DNA of 64,000 nucleotides from the NCBI RefSeq assembly GCF_000425065.1, contig NZ_AULB01000011.1, positions 124,001 to 188,000 of the forward strand, given 5' to 3'. A model generated the notes under the pieces. It made no database searches. It was not told where the DNA came from and worked only from the letters and a program-made list of their open reading frames with translations. Each line of letters opens with the position of its first letter. Position 1 is the first letter of the stretch. The stretch comes from Actinomadura rifamycini DSM 43936 (GTDB lineage Bacteria > Actinomycetota > Actinomycetes > Streptosporangiales > Streptosporangiaceae). Positions 42,218-50,705 of this stretch are shown in pieces. The position numbers were made by a program, and so were the translations under genes.

Positions 42218-43585
42218 TCAGTCGCCCCAGAACTCGTGGTCCACGCGTTCCTCGCGGCGCCCCTTCGCCGGCCGCTCGTCCGGGAAGGCGTCCGCGAGGG
42301 CGCCCGGGCCTTCGGCCGGCGGGGGAGCGGCCGCGCCGGGCTCACCCACCGGATCGGAGCGGTCCCGGCGGGTGGCGACGACCGCGGCGAGCGCCGTGGT
42401 CAGCGGCACCGCGGCGATCAGCCCCAGCGTGCCCGCCGCGCTGCGGACGATCTCCTGCGCGATGACCGGGGTGGTGATCACCTCGCCGAGGGGCTGGCTG
42501 CCGACGCTGAACATCAGCAGCAGCGGCAGGGACGCGCCGGCGTAGGCGAGGATGATCGTGTTGATCACCGAGGCCACGTGGGCCCGCCCCACCCGCGCGC
42601 CCGCGCGGTACAGCTGCAGGAGCGAGTACGCCGGGTTGGCGTGCGCCAGCTCCCGCACCGTCGCCGCCTGCGTGACGGTGACGTCGTCCAGGATGCCCAG
42701 CGAACCGATGATCACGCTGGCCAGCAGCAGCCCCTGCGTGTTGATCCGGTAGCTGAGGTCCAGGTAGAGCGAGCTGTCGTCGGTGATGCCGGTGAGGCTG
42801 GTCAGGTCGATCGCGGCCATCGCCAGCACCCCGGTGAGGGTGAGGCTGCCCAGGGTGCCGATGACCGCGATCGACGTGGACATCGTGAACCCGTGCGTGA
42901 GGTACAGCACCGCGAGCATGATGGCCGCCGCGCACACGATCGCCGCGAGCAGCGGCGGTCGCCCGTCCAGGATCGCCGGGATCAGGAACCACAGGAGCAG
43001 CGCGAACGTGACGGCCAGGCCGACGAGCGCCGTCAGCCCGCGCCACCGGCCGAACGCGATCACCGCGAGGACGAACGCGGCGCCGACCAGCCACAGCGAG
43101 CCGGAGCGGTCGTGGTCGGACAGCTGGTAGGACGGGCCCTGGCCGCCGTCGGCGGGCAGGTGCAGCAGGATCACGTCGTCGCCCGCCGTGAACACCCGGG
43201 TGCCCGGGCCGCTGGGAAGCTCGGCGCTCACCACCCGGCCCTCCGTCGGCCCGGACGTCAGCTCGACGTGCGCGGTCCCGCACCGCCGCGGATCCGTCGG
43301 GGGCGCCTCCTCGCCCGCACCGCCCGCGTCGATGGGGGCGCCGCCGGGCGGCGCGACCTCCGGGCAGGGCTTGAGATCGACCCGCACGACCGTCCCGGGC
43401 ACCTTCTCCAGCTGCACGGCCGCCGGGCCGCCCGGAGCCTCGGGGGAGGACGGCCACATCCACAGCAGGGCCGCCAGCGTCACCAGCGCCAGCGGGACGA
43501 TCGCGGCCAGGACGGCGCGGACCGCGGAGCGGGACGCGGGCCGGTGGGGGTGCTCGGCCGTCCCGTGGCCGTGGTGGGCGCCCAT
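42218..43585 (-). CDS. YibE/F-family polytopic membrane protein
   Basis: The 455-aa protein has a His-rich N-terminus, one membrane segment near residue 25-45, an extracytoplasmic domain of about 110 residues with two cysteines, then seven or so membrane helices. The S-L-G-I-L-D-D-V-T-V-T-Q-A motif is diagnostic of YibE/F proteins. Function is unknown; transport is often assumed. The C-terminal 50 residues are hydrophilic and charged. Confidence 0.9.
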   Translation of the reverse strand: MGAHHGHGTAEHPHRPASRSAVRAVLAAIVPLALVTLAALLWMWPSSPEAPGGPAAVQLEKVPGTVVRVDLKPCPEVAPPGGAPIDAGGAGEEAPPTDPRRCGTAHVELTSGPTEGRVVSAELPSGPGTRVFTAGDDVILLHLPADGGQGPSYQLSDHDRSGSLWLVGAAFVLAVIAFGRWRGLTALVGLAVTFALLLWFLIPAILDGRPPLLAAIVCAAAIMLAVLYLTHGFTMSTSIAVIGTLGSLTLTGVLAMAAIDLTSLTGITDDSSLYLDLSYRINTQGLLLASVIIGSLGILDDVTVTQAATVRELAHANPAYSLLQLYRAGARVGRAHVASVINTIILAYAGASLPLLLMFSVGSQPLGEVITTPVIAQEIVRSAAGTLGLIAAVPLTTALAAVVATRRDRSDPVGEPGAAAPPPAEGPGALADAFPDERPAKGRREERVDHEFWGD

Positions 43586-43994
43586 GCTCGACGGCTCCTT
43601 CGCAGTGCGGTTCCTCCGACGCCGCGCGCGTCGCCGTCCGGAGGCACGGTGAACGCGGTCGGGCGGTGCTCGCGGACCTCGCGGGGGGCGGCGGCATCCC
43701 GTGCGTGTGCCGCCGGTGCCGACCGGACGGACGTCTCCGACGTCGCGCAGGAAGCACTCTACTGTGCGCGGCCGGGGCGGGATCCGTGATCGGCGGCGGC
43801 CACCGGGCGTCCTGCGCCCGCAGGTCCGGCGAAGCGCGCGACGAAGCGGGCGACGGCGTCCAGCGCCGCCGCCGACTCGGGCCGGTCGGGGGCGAGGCGC
43901 CGCCGCCCGCCTCTGGACCGAGAGCGAGAAGCTGCTCGCCGGACTCGGCCGCTGAAGCCCGGTCCGTCCCGCCCGCGGCGCGGCCCTCGGGCCC
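43586..43994. other. 409-base gap without a clear gene
   Basis: Neither strand has a frame with a recognisable family. A frame ending L-W-T-E-S-E-K-L-L-A-G-L-G-R (stop at 43955) resembles the tail of an SDR, so a gene remnant may lie here, but nothing upstream supports it. Confidence 0.3.
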
Positions 43995-44510
43995 TCAGTC
44001 CCGCGGCTTGCGGCGCCAGGGGAAGGCGCGGCGCCGGGAACGCCCGCGCCCGGCAGGTGCGGGGCCCGGCGCCGCGGGGGCCTCCGTCGCGGGAGCCTCC
44101 ACCGCCGGGGCGCGCGCGTCCCGCCACTGCTCCACGACGGCGTCCGGATCGACCCGCCGGACCACGACCGGCACCTCGGACGGCCGCCGCAGCGACTCGG
44201 CGATCCGCCGGTTCAGATCCCCCACCAGCTCCCGGACCTCCCGCTCGGAGCGGAGTCCGCGGACGGTGCCGGGCAGCCGGTCGACCTCCTTCCGCAGCCG
44301 CAGCGGCTCGGGAAGCATGGCCTCGGTGTCCAGCCCTTCGCGGCGGGCCTTGTCCACCGCCCACCGCTCCACGCTGAAGGGCCGGTCGAGACCGGTGAGC
44401 GGCTTGCCCGCGCCGGGCAGGTCGTCGAAGTCGCCGCGCTCCCGCGCCTGGCGGATCTGCCGGTCGATCCAGGTCTCGAAGCCCATGCCGACGGGCTTGC
44501 GCTCGGTCAT
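43995..44510 (-). CDS. DUF1992 (DnaJ-like domain family) protein
   Basis: The 171-aa protein has F-E-T-W-I-D-R-Q-I-R-Q-A-R-E-R-G-D-F-D-D-L-P-G-A-G-K-P-L (about 11-37, written with breaks), the full DUF1992 signature, and a Pro/Ala- and Arg-rich C-terminal tail. ATG 44510 has GGAGGTGGGG upstream. Its role is unknown. It follows the TetR gene on the same strand by 83 bases. Confidence 0.9.
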   Translation of the reverse strand: MTERKPVGMGFETWIDRQIRQARERGDFDDLPGAGKPLTGLDRPFSVERWAVDKARREGLDTEAMLPEPLRLRKEVDRLPGTVRGLRSEREVRELVGDLNRRIAESLRRPSEVPVVVRRVDPDAVVEQWRDARAPAVEAPATEAPAAPGPAPAGRGRSRRRAFPWRRKPRD

Positions 44511-44593
44511 GCGGGCCCCACCTCCCCGGACTCGGGCCGCTCCCCAGGCTAGGCGACCCCGCCGCCGGCGGACCCGGGCGCGGACGGCCGGAA

Positions 44594-45253
44594 TCAGCGC
44601 GGCGCGGCGGTGCGGGCGCGCAGCGCGGCCAGCCGCGCCTCCCCGAGCGCCGCCATGGCCTCGGCGAGCAGCGTCATCTGCGCGGTGAGGTCGCGGTCCG
44701 GTTCGGCCTGCAGCGCCACGAACGCTCCGTCGAACCCGGCGATGCCGAAGTACTCCAGCTCGTCCGCGACGGCCCGGGCGGCCTCCTCGCCCTCCTCGGC
44801 GAAGGACGCCGCGATCATCGCGTTCATGTGCGCGCGGCCGTCCCGCCGCACCCGCTCGACGATGGCGTCCACCTCGGCCTCCGCGGCCTCGGCGCTCATC
44901 ACCAGGAGCAGGTGCAGGCGCAGGAAGTCCGGACGCGCCATGAACGCCTCGCCGGTGCGCACGAGGTACCAGGTCAGCCGTTCGCGCGGCGTGCCCCCCT
45001 CGGGACCGCCCGCCTGCGCCCGCCGCATCGCCGCGAAGAACTCGTAGGCGCCGCGCGCCATGACCGCCGAGAGCAGCCCGGCCTTCGAGTGGAAGTGGTG
45101 GTACACCGCGCTCTTCGGGAGGCCGGTCTCGCGGCTCAGCACCGACAGCGACGTGGCGGCGTACCCGCGCTCCGCCATGATCCGGGAGGCGACGTCCAGG
45201 ATCTCCTCCCGGGACCTGCGGCCGCGCCGGTTGCCGCTCTTCTCGCCGTCCAC
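44594..45253 (-). CDS. TetR-family regulator of the meta-cleavage cluster
   Basis: From GTG 45253 the 219-aa protein has I-L-D-V-A-S-R-I-M-A-E-R-G-Y-A-A-T-S and L-S-R-E-T-G-L-P-K-S-A-V-Y-H-H-F-H-S-K, a TetR HTH. The frame is open further upstream through the promoter, but family length supports this start. It diverges from the aromatic degradation genes and overlooks a strong inverted repeat, so it is probably their repressor. Confidence 0.9.
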   Translation of the reverse strand: MDGEKSGNRRGRRSREEILDVASRIMAERGYAATSLSVLSRETGLPKSAVYHHFHSKAGLLSAVMARGAYEFFAAMRRAQAGGPEGGTPRERLTWYLVRTGEAFMARPDFLRLHLLLVMSAEAAEAEVDAIVERVRRDGRAHMNAMIAASFAEEGEEAARAVADELEYFGIAGFDGAFVALQAEPDRDLTAQMTLLAEAMAALGEARLAALRARTAAPR

Positions 45254-45349
45254 GGGTGAAGCATAGATCCCCGGCGTCCGGGCACCGGCCCCCGTTCTGC
45301 ACAGCGGAATCTCATGGACGCCTCGCAGGTCAGCGTGTGACGATGGCCA

Positions 45350-45370
45350 CGATCGTACCGAACGATCGGT
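45350..45370. promoter_or_regulatory. Probable TetR operator of the meta-cleavage cluster
   Basis: CGATCGT-ACCGA-ACGATCG (45350-45368) is a perfect 7-bp inverted repeat with a 5-base spacer. The overlapping ACCGAACGATCGGT (45357-45370) is also near-symmetric. It lies 34 bases before the hydroxylase start in the TetR-divergent gap. Confidence 0.7.
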
Positions 45371-45402
45371 CCAAAACTTGTGAGAAGCCACCCGGAGCCC
45401 GC

Positions 45403-46445
45403 ATGCCCCAGCACTTCGACGCCGACGTCGCGATCGTCGGCTACGGCCCCACCGGCGTGACCGCCGCGCTCACGCTGGCGCGGCACGGCGTCTCGGTCCT
45501 CGCGTTCGAGCGGGACGAGGCCATCTACCCCCGGGCACGCGCCGTCACCGTCAACGACTGGACGATGCGCATCTTCCAGAGCCTCGGCATCGACCAGTGG
45601 ATCGCCGCGGTCATCGAACCGCAGCGGGCGCTGCGCTGGACGACCTACGACGGCACCGAGATCATGCGGGTCGAGCACCCGCCGTCGACGCTGGGCGCCG
45701 GAACCCGCTTCTACAACATCTACCAGCCGACCATGGAGGCCGAGCTCCGCGCCTGCGCCGCGGAGTACGGCGGCCTGGTCGACGTCCGCTACGGCGCCGA
45801 GGCGGTCGGCCTGGAGCAGGACGCCGACGGGGTCACGGTGACGGCGGCCGACGCCGCGACGGGGGAGCGGCGCGCCTTCCGCGCCCGCTACGCGATCGGC
45901 GCCGACGGCGGCGGCAGCGCCGTCCGCGGCATGATCGGCGCCCGGCTGCTCGGCGACACGCTCGACGTCCGGTGGATCGTCATCGACTGCCGCGTCAAGC
46001 GCTGGTGGCCCGACCGCGACGTCCGGTCACCCCCTTCGAGCCGCCGCTGATCGCCCCGCCGGTCCTCGCGGCCGGCCGGCTCCGCGGCCCCGTCGGGGAC
46101 GCCTCCGCCGTCGGCCGCATGATCCCGCAGCCCGTCGCGGGCGACGCCACCGGCCGGATGGCGCGGCTCGACGACCTGCTCGGCGACGGGTTCGTCCTGC
46201 TCGGCGCGGACACCGACCCCGCCGGACTGCTCGCGCCCGAAGAGAAGGCGGGATGGGACGCGCTCGGCGCCCGCTACGTCGCCGTCCGCCCCAGGACGGC
46301 CTACACCCGGAGCGCCGACGACCTCGTCGACCTCGACGACGTCCTGCTGCCGTGGCTGGCCCGGTACCGCGCCCGCGCCGTCGCCGTGCGCCCCGACCGC
46401 TTCGTGGCCGCCGCCGACCCGTCCGGCCTCGCCGTCCCGGCCTGA
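45403..46445 (+). pseudogene. MhpA/PheA-like FAD aromatic hydroxylase with internal deletion
   Basis: The N-terminal 210 or so residues are a good FAD_binding_3 half: V-G-Y-G-P-T-G (12-18), F-E-R-D, P-R-A-R-A-V and A-D-G-G-G-S-A-V-R. The frame then ends at 46048. From about 46020 the C-terminal part of such an enzyme continues in another frame: P-P-L-I-A-P-P-V-L-A, G-D-G-F-V-L-L-G-A-D-T-D-P and R-P-D-R-F-V-A-A-A-D to 46445. The middle, with the D-G motif and substrate pocket (roughly 200 residues by family length), is missing. An old deletion that was not a multiple of three explains this; function is almost surely lost. Confidence 0.82.
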
Positions 46446-46474
46446 CCGACACCGAGAACGAGGAGCACGACCCC

Positions 46475-47401
46475 ATGACCGGAATCAAGGAACTGGCGTA
46501 CGTCGTCTACGAGGCGAGCGACCTGGACGACTGGGAGCACTTCACCGTCGACCTGCTCGGCATGCAGCTCGCCGGCAGGAGCGCCGACGCGCTCGAGCTC
46601 CGCACCGACGCCAAGGCGTACCGCTGGTCCGTGCGGCGCGGCCCCGCCGACGACCTCGCGGCCAGCGGCTACGAGGTGGAGGACGGCGCCGCCCTCGACG
46701 CGATCGTCCGCCGGCTGACGGCCGCCGGCGTCGCCGTCGCCGAGGGCGGCCCCGACCTCGCCGCGTCCCGCCGCGTCGACCGCGTCGCCGTGACCGCGGA
46801 CCCGATGGGCAACCGGATCGAGCTGGTCACCGGCTTCGCCGACGCCGACACCCCGTTCCGCTCCGACGTCCTGCTCGGCGGGTTCGTCACCGGCGCGGGC
46901 GGTGCGGGCCACCAGGTCCTGCTCGCCCAGGGGACCGCCCGCGAGACCTACCTGGAGTTCTACGAGGGCCTGCTCGGCTTCCGCGTGTCCGACCGCATCG
47001 TCGAGGAGCTCGCGCCGGGCGCCGTCGCCGACCTGACCTTCCTGCGCTGCAACCCGCGCCACCACTCCGTCGCGTTCGGGGACATGCCCCACACGAAGCG
47101 GACCCACCACTTCATGCTCGAGGTCGCCGACATCCGCGACGTCGGCACGGCCTACGACCGCTGCATGGACGCCGGGCGCCCCTTCGAGATGACCCTCGGC
47201 ATGCACCCCAACGACCGCATGTTCAGCTTCTACGTGCGGACGCCCTCCGGCTTCAGCGTCGAGTACGGCTGGGGCGGCCTGCTCGTCGACGAGGCCACCT
47301 GGGAGGTCGCAACGCTCGACCGGCTGCACAGCTGGGGGCACCGCCCCCCGGAGACCGTCGCCGACCTGCTCGCCCGCGCATCCGGAAAGGACCTGCACTG
47401 A
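46475..47401 (+). CDS. Extradiol (catechol 2,3-type) ring-cleavage dioxygenase, BphC-like
   Basis: The 308-aa two-domain vicinal-oxygen-chelate protein has iron ligands H146, H212 (or H211) and E263, and catalytic candidates H197 (or H196) and Y253 in F-Y-V-R-T-P-S-G-F-S-V-E-Y-G. Spacing matches BphC/HsaC. It cleaves a catechol next to the diol. The stop and the next start share bases (TGATG), so it is coupled to the hydrolase. Confidence 0.93.
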   Translation: MTGIKELAYVVYEASDLDDWEHFTVDLLGMQLAGRSADALELRTDAKAYRWSVRRGPADDLAASGYEVEDGAALDAIVRRLTAAGVAVAEGGPDLAASRRVDRVAVTADPMGNRIELVTGFADADTPFRSDVLLGGFVTGAGGAGHQVLLAQGTARETYLEFYEGLLGFRVSDRIVEELAPGAVADLTFLRCNPRHHSVAFGDMPHTKRTHHFMLEVADIRDVGTAYDRCMDAGRPFEMTLGMHPNDRMFSFYVRTPSGFSVEYGWGGLLVDEATWEVATLDRLHSWGHRPPETVADLLARASGKDLH

Positions 47402-48261
47402 TGGCGCCGACCCAAGAAGACACCGCCCGCACCGTCCGGACGAAGGAGTGGACGCTCCGCTACTACGAGGCGGGCGTCGGACACCCCCTCGTCCTCCTGC
47501 ACGGAAGCGGACCGGGCGCCACCGGCTGGAGCAACTTCTCCGCCAACATCGAGGCGCTGGCCCGGCACTTCCACGTGTACGCCGTGGACATGCCCGGCTG
47601 GGGCGACTCCGACCCGGCGACGGTCGACCGCCTCGACCACGTCGACGCGGCGATCCAGTTCCTGGACGCCCTGGGCATCGGGAAGGCCGCGTTCGTCGGG
47701 AACTCGATGGGCGGGCAGACCGCGCTGCGGCTCGCCACCGAGCACCCCGGCCGGATCACGCACCTCGTCACCATGGGCCCGCCCGTCGGCCGGGCGCCCG
47801 GCCTCTTCGCCCCCGGCGGCGGCCCGTCCGAGGGCCTGAAGGTCCTCATCGAGACCTACCGGGACCCGAGCCCGGAGAACATGCGCAGGCTCGTCGAGAT
47901 CATGTGCTTCGACACGGCCCGGTTCGCCACCCCGGAACTGTGCCGGGCCCGTTCGGCCGCGGCCCTCGCCCGTCCCGAACACCTGCGCAACTACGTCGAC
48001 GGGCTGCCCGCGGGCGCGCCCCTCCCCATCTGGGCCAAGCCCGAACTGCTCCCCGGCATCGCGGTCCCCACGCTTCTCATCCACGGCCGCGACGACCGGG
48101 TCGTCCCCTTCGAGAACTCGCTCCGCCTGCTCGCCGACATCCCCGACAGCAGGCTCGTGCTGCTCAACCGGTGCGGGCACTGGGCGATGATCGAGCACGC
48201 CGACGAGTTCAACCGGCTCGTCACCGACTTCGTCCGCAACACCCCCGGACACCGGGACTGA
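47401..48261 (+). CDS. Meta-cleavage product hydrolase, BphD/MhpC-like alpha/beta hydrolase
   Basis: The 286-aa protein has the oxyanion-loop H-G-S-G-P-G-A-T-G-W (34-43), nucleophile S102 in G-N-S-M-G-G, acid D231/D232 in H-G-R-D-D and H260 in C-G-H-W-A. This is the C-C hydrolase family that follows extradiol dioxygenases and splits the ring-opened dienoate into two acids. Gene order and coupling support this role directly. Confidence 0.92.
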   Translation: MAPTQEDTARTVRTKEWTLRYYEAGVGHPLVLLHGSGPGATGWSNFSANIEALARHFHVYAVDMPGWGDSDPATVDRLDHVDAAIQFLDALGIGKAAFVGNSMGGQTALRLATEHPGRITHLVTMGPPVGRAPGLFAPGGGPSEGLKVLIETYRDPSPENMRRLVEIMCFDTARFATPELCRARSAAALARPEHLRNYVDGLPAGAPLPIWAKPELLPGIAVPTLLIHGRDDRVVPFENSLRLLADIPDSRLVLLNRCGHWAMIEHADEFNRLVTDFVRNTPGHRD

Positions 48262-48634
48262 CGTCCTCGCGCGCGGCCGCCGCCCGACCCGCGGTCGGCG
48301 GCCCGCCGCGCCGCGAAAACCCGGTGCGCCGGCCGCGCCGCTGTAGAAGGGCAAGGTGCCTTTCGTCGACACTCCCCTGACCGAGCCCATGCGGCACGCG
48401 GTACGAGAAGCGCGGGGACGGCCCATCGAAGGCGAGCCGGTACGGCTGTACGGCGGAGAGGAGTCGGCGGCGCCACGGTCGTCCGGAGGCCGTCCGGCTC
48501 GTCCGGCACCGGCTGCGCCGCGAAGCCGCGTACTACGAGCACGCCCGGCGCCGGGGCGTCCGGCACGACGAGGACGACATCGACTACCGCGAACCCCGCG
48601 TCAAGGCCTTCTTCGACCTCCGGCCCTGGCGCGA
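48262..48634 (+). pseudogene. Gap with a probable small-gene remnant
   Basis: From GTG 48356 a frame reads V-P-F-V-D-T-P-L-T-E-P-M-R-H-A-V-R-E-A-R-G-R-P (with breaks). About 90 bases later another frame continues as R-L-R-R-E-A-A-Y-Y-E-H-A-R-R-R and D-E-D-D-I-D-Y-R-E-P-R-V-K-A-F, rich in charged residues like a real protein. One frameshift would join them. The 3' end runs into the convergent P450 gene. The family is not recognised. Confidence 0.35.
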
Positions 48635-49825
48635 TCAGAGCCGCACGGGGAGGGACACCAGGCCGCGGACGATCGATCCCTCCCGGTGCCGGCGCAGCTC
48701 GGACGGCGGGACGGCCGGCGCGAGGCCGGGGAACCGCTCCAGCAGGCCGCCGATCGCGACCTGGCCCTCCAGGCGCGCGAGCGGCGCCCCCAGGCAGAAG
48801 TGCGGCCCGTGCCCGAACGCGAGGTGCCGGTTCGGGGCGCGGGTGACGTCCAACCGGCCCGGATCGTCGAAGGCACCGGGGTCGCGGCCGGCCGCCCCCA
48901 GGGAGACGTGCACCCAGGACCCGCGCGGGACGCGCACTCCCGCGATCTCCATGTCCTCCACGGCGATGCGCTGGCTCGCGCGCTCGATCGGCCCGTCGAA
49001 GCGCAGGAGCTCCTCCACCGCGGACGGCAGCAGCTCGGGCCTTGACCGCAGGAGCTCCCGCTGGTCCGGTGCCCGCAGCAGCGCCAGGACGCCGTTGCCG
49101 ATGAGGTTCACGGTCGTGTCGTGCCCCGCGATGAGCAGCAGCGCGATCGTGTTCAGCAGCTCGGAATCGGTGAGCGCCGCGTCCCCGTCGCGCGCCTCGA
49201 CCATCCCGCTGATCAGGTCGTCCTGCGGCCGGGCACGCCGCTCGGCGACGACACCGGCGAGATACCCGGTGAACAGCCCGGCGACCTCCCGCCGCCGCTC
49301 GAGCGCCGCCGCGCCGTGCGCCGGCGCCGTCATCACGGTCGTCCAGGCGCGGAACTCATCGCGGTCCTCCGGCGGAACGCCGAGCAGCTCGCAGATGACC
49401 TGGACGGGCAGCGGGACCGCGAACGCCTCCAGCAGGTCGACGGTCCCGGACAGGCCGTCCAGCAGGCCGTCCGCGATGTCCTGGACACGGGGCCGGAGCG
49501 CCTCCACCCGCCGCGGCGTGAACGCCTTGGCGACCAGCCGCCGCAGCCGCGTGTGGTCGGGCGGGTCCATGCCGAGCATGGTGCCGCCGAAGTACGGCGC
49601 GGGATCCACGGGCACGGAGCTGTGCGCGGTGTCCTTCGACAGCCGCGGATCGTTCAGCGCCGCATGACCGTGCTCGTGATCGACCACGAGGAACGCGTCG
49701 GCGCCCGGAGGGAAATCGATGCGGTGCACGGGCCCCTCGGCGCGCAGTTCCGCGTACAGCGCGTACGGGTCGCGGGCGAACTCCTCCGAAAGCAGGAAAT
49801 CCATCGGCAGCACCCGCGGAGCCAT
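48635..49825 (-). CDS. Cytochrome P450 (actinobacterial CYP105/107-like)
   Basis: The 396-aa soluble P450 has the oxygen-binding I-helix A-G-H-D-T-T, the E-E-L-L-R ExxR motif, and the haem-binding F-G-H-G-P-H-F-C-L-G with C344. The protein length and motifs fit bacterial class I P450s that hydroxylate small lipophilic molecules. No ferredoxin gene is adjacent. Its start overlaps the stop of the methyltransferase by one base, which ties the two genes. Confidence 0.95.
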   Translation of the reverse strand: MAPRVLPMDFLLSEEFARDPYALYAELRAEGPVHRIDFPPGADAFLVVDHEHGHAALNDPRLSKDTAHSSVPVDPAPYFGGTMLGMDPPDHTRLRRLVAKAFTPRRVEALRPRVQDIADGLLDGLSGTVDLLEAFAVPLPVQVICELLGVPPEDRDEFRAWTTVMTAPAHGAAALERRREVAGLFTGYLAGVVAERRARPQDDLISGMVEARDGDAALTDSELLNTIALLLIAGHDTTVNLIGNGVLALLRAPDQRELLRSRPELLPSAVEELLRFDGPIERASQRIAVEDMEIAGVRVPRGSWVHVSLGAAGRDPGAFDDPGRLDVTRAPNRHLAFGHGPHFCLGAPLARLEGQVAIGGLLERFPGLAPAVPPSELRRHREGSIVRGLVSLPVRL

Positions 49826-50637
49826 CAGCGCACCTTCCCGACGCCGCCGAGAAAGCCCGTCCTGCTCATGTCCGGCTCGAAGAAACCGGCGTCCGGACGC
49901 CAGTCGCGCACCGGAACGAGACCGGGCGGCAGCACCTCGGTCCCTTCGAAGAACCCGAGGAGCTCGTCACGCGTCCGCGGAATGATGTCGCCGGCGCCCG
50001 TCCGGCCGTATTGGTCCCGCACGGCGCCCTCCTTGTCGGCGTCCTGCTTTCCCAGGAACCCGTGCGAAAGGACCAGGTGGCTGCCGGGCGCCAGTGGCTC
50101 GAGCAGCCGCGCGACGATTTCCCCGGGCCGCGCCTCGTCCGGGACGAAATGCAGGACGGCCAAGAGCAGCACGGCGATCGGCTGGGAGAAGTCGAACCGC
50201 TCCCGCACTTCGGGGTGGTCCACGATGCTCTCGGGACGGAGCAGGTCCGCCTGGAGCACCGTGGTCCCGGGACCGTCGGCCAGCAGCGCCCTCCCGTGCA
50301 CGAGCACGATCGGATCGTTGTCGACGTAGACGATCTGCGAGCCGGGCGCCACCCGCTGCGCGACCTGGTGCGTGTTCTCCTGGGTGGGAAGCCCGGACCC
50401 GATGTCCAGGAACTGCCGCACCCCGCGCTCGGCCAGCATCGTGACCGCCCGGGAGAGGAACCCCCGGTTGGCGCGGGTGAATTCCAGCACGTACGGCATC
50501 GCGGCGAGCACCTGTTCCGCCGCCTCCCGGTCGGACGCGTAGTTGTCCTTACCGCCCAGGTAGTAGTCGTACATCCGCGCGACGCTGGGGACGTTCGGAT
50601 CGATCCCCAAGTCCGAGAGTTGCTCGTCCGATGCCAT
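49825..50637 (-). CDS. DUF574/Methyltransf_19 SAM-dependent methyltransferase
   Basis: The 270-aa protein has A-R-M-Y-D-Y-Y-L-G-G-K-D-N-Y, F-L-D-I-G-S-G-L-P-T and I-V-Y-V-D-N-D-P-I-V-L, as in the paralogue at 31179-31976. ATG 50637 is chosen because AGGAGG lies upstream. Coupling to the P450 suggests a two-step tailoring pair (hydroxylation and methylation), though many DUF574 genes stand alone and no target can be named. Confidence 0.9.
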   Translation of the reverse strand: MASDEQLSDLGIDPNVPSVARMYDYYLGGKDNYASDREAAEQVLAAMPYVLEFTRANRGFLSRAVTMLAERGVRQFLDIGSGLPTQENTHQVAQRVAPGSQIVYVDNDPIVLVHGRALLADGPGTTVLQADLLRPESIVDHPEVRERFDFSQPIAVLLLAVLHFVPDEARPGEIVARLLEPLAPGSHLVLSHGFLGKQDADKEGAVRDQYGRTGAGDIIPRTRDELLGFFEGTEVLPPGLVPVRDWRPDAGFFEPDMSRTGFLGGVGKVR

Positions 50638-50705
50638 ACCCGGCCTCCTGCCATAGGACACGGCCAATCATCGTAGGCCCCGAGCACCCGCCTTAGGGGC
50701 CTCTT

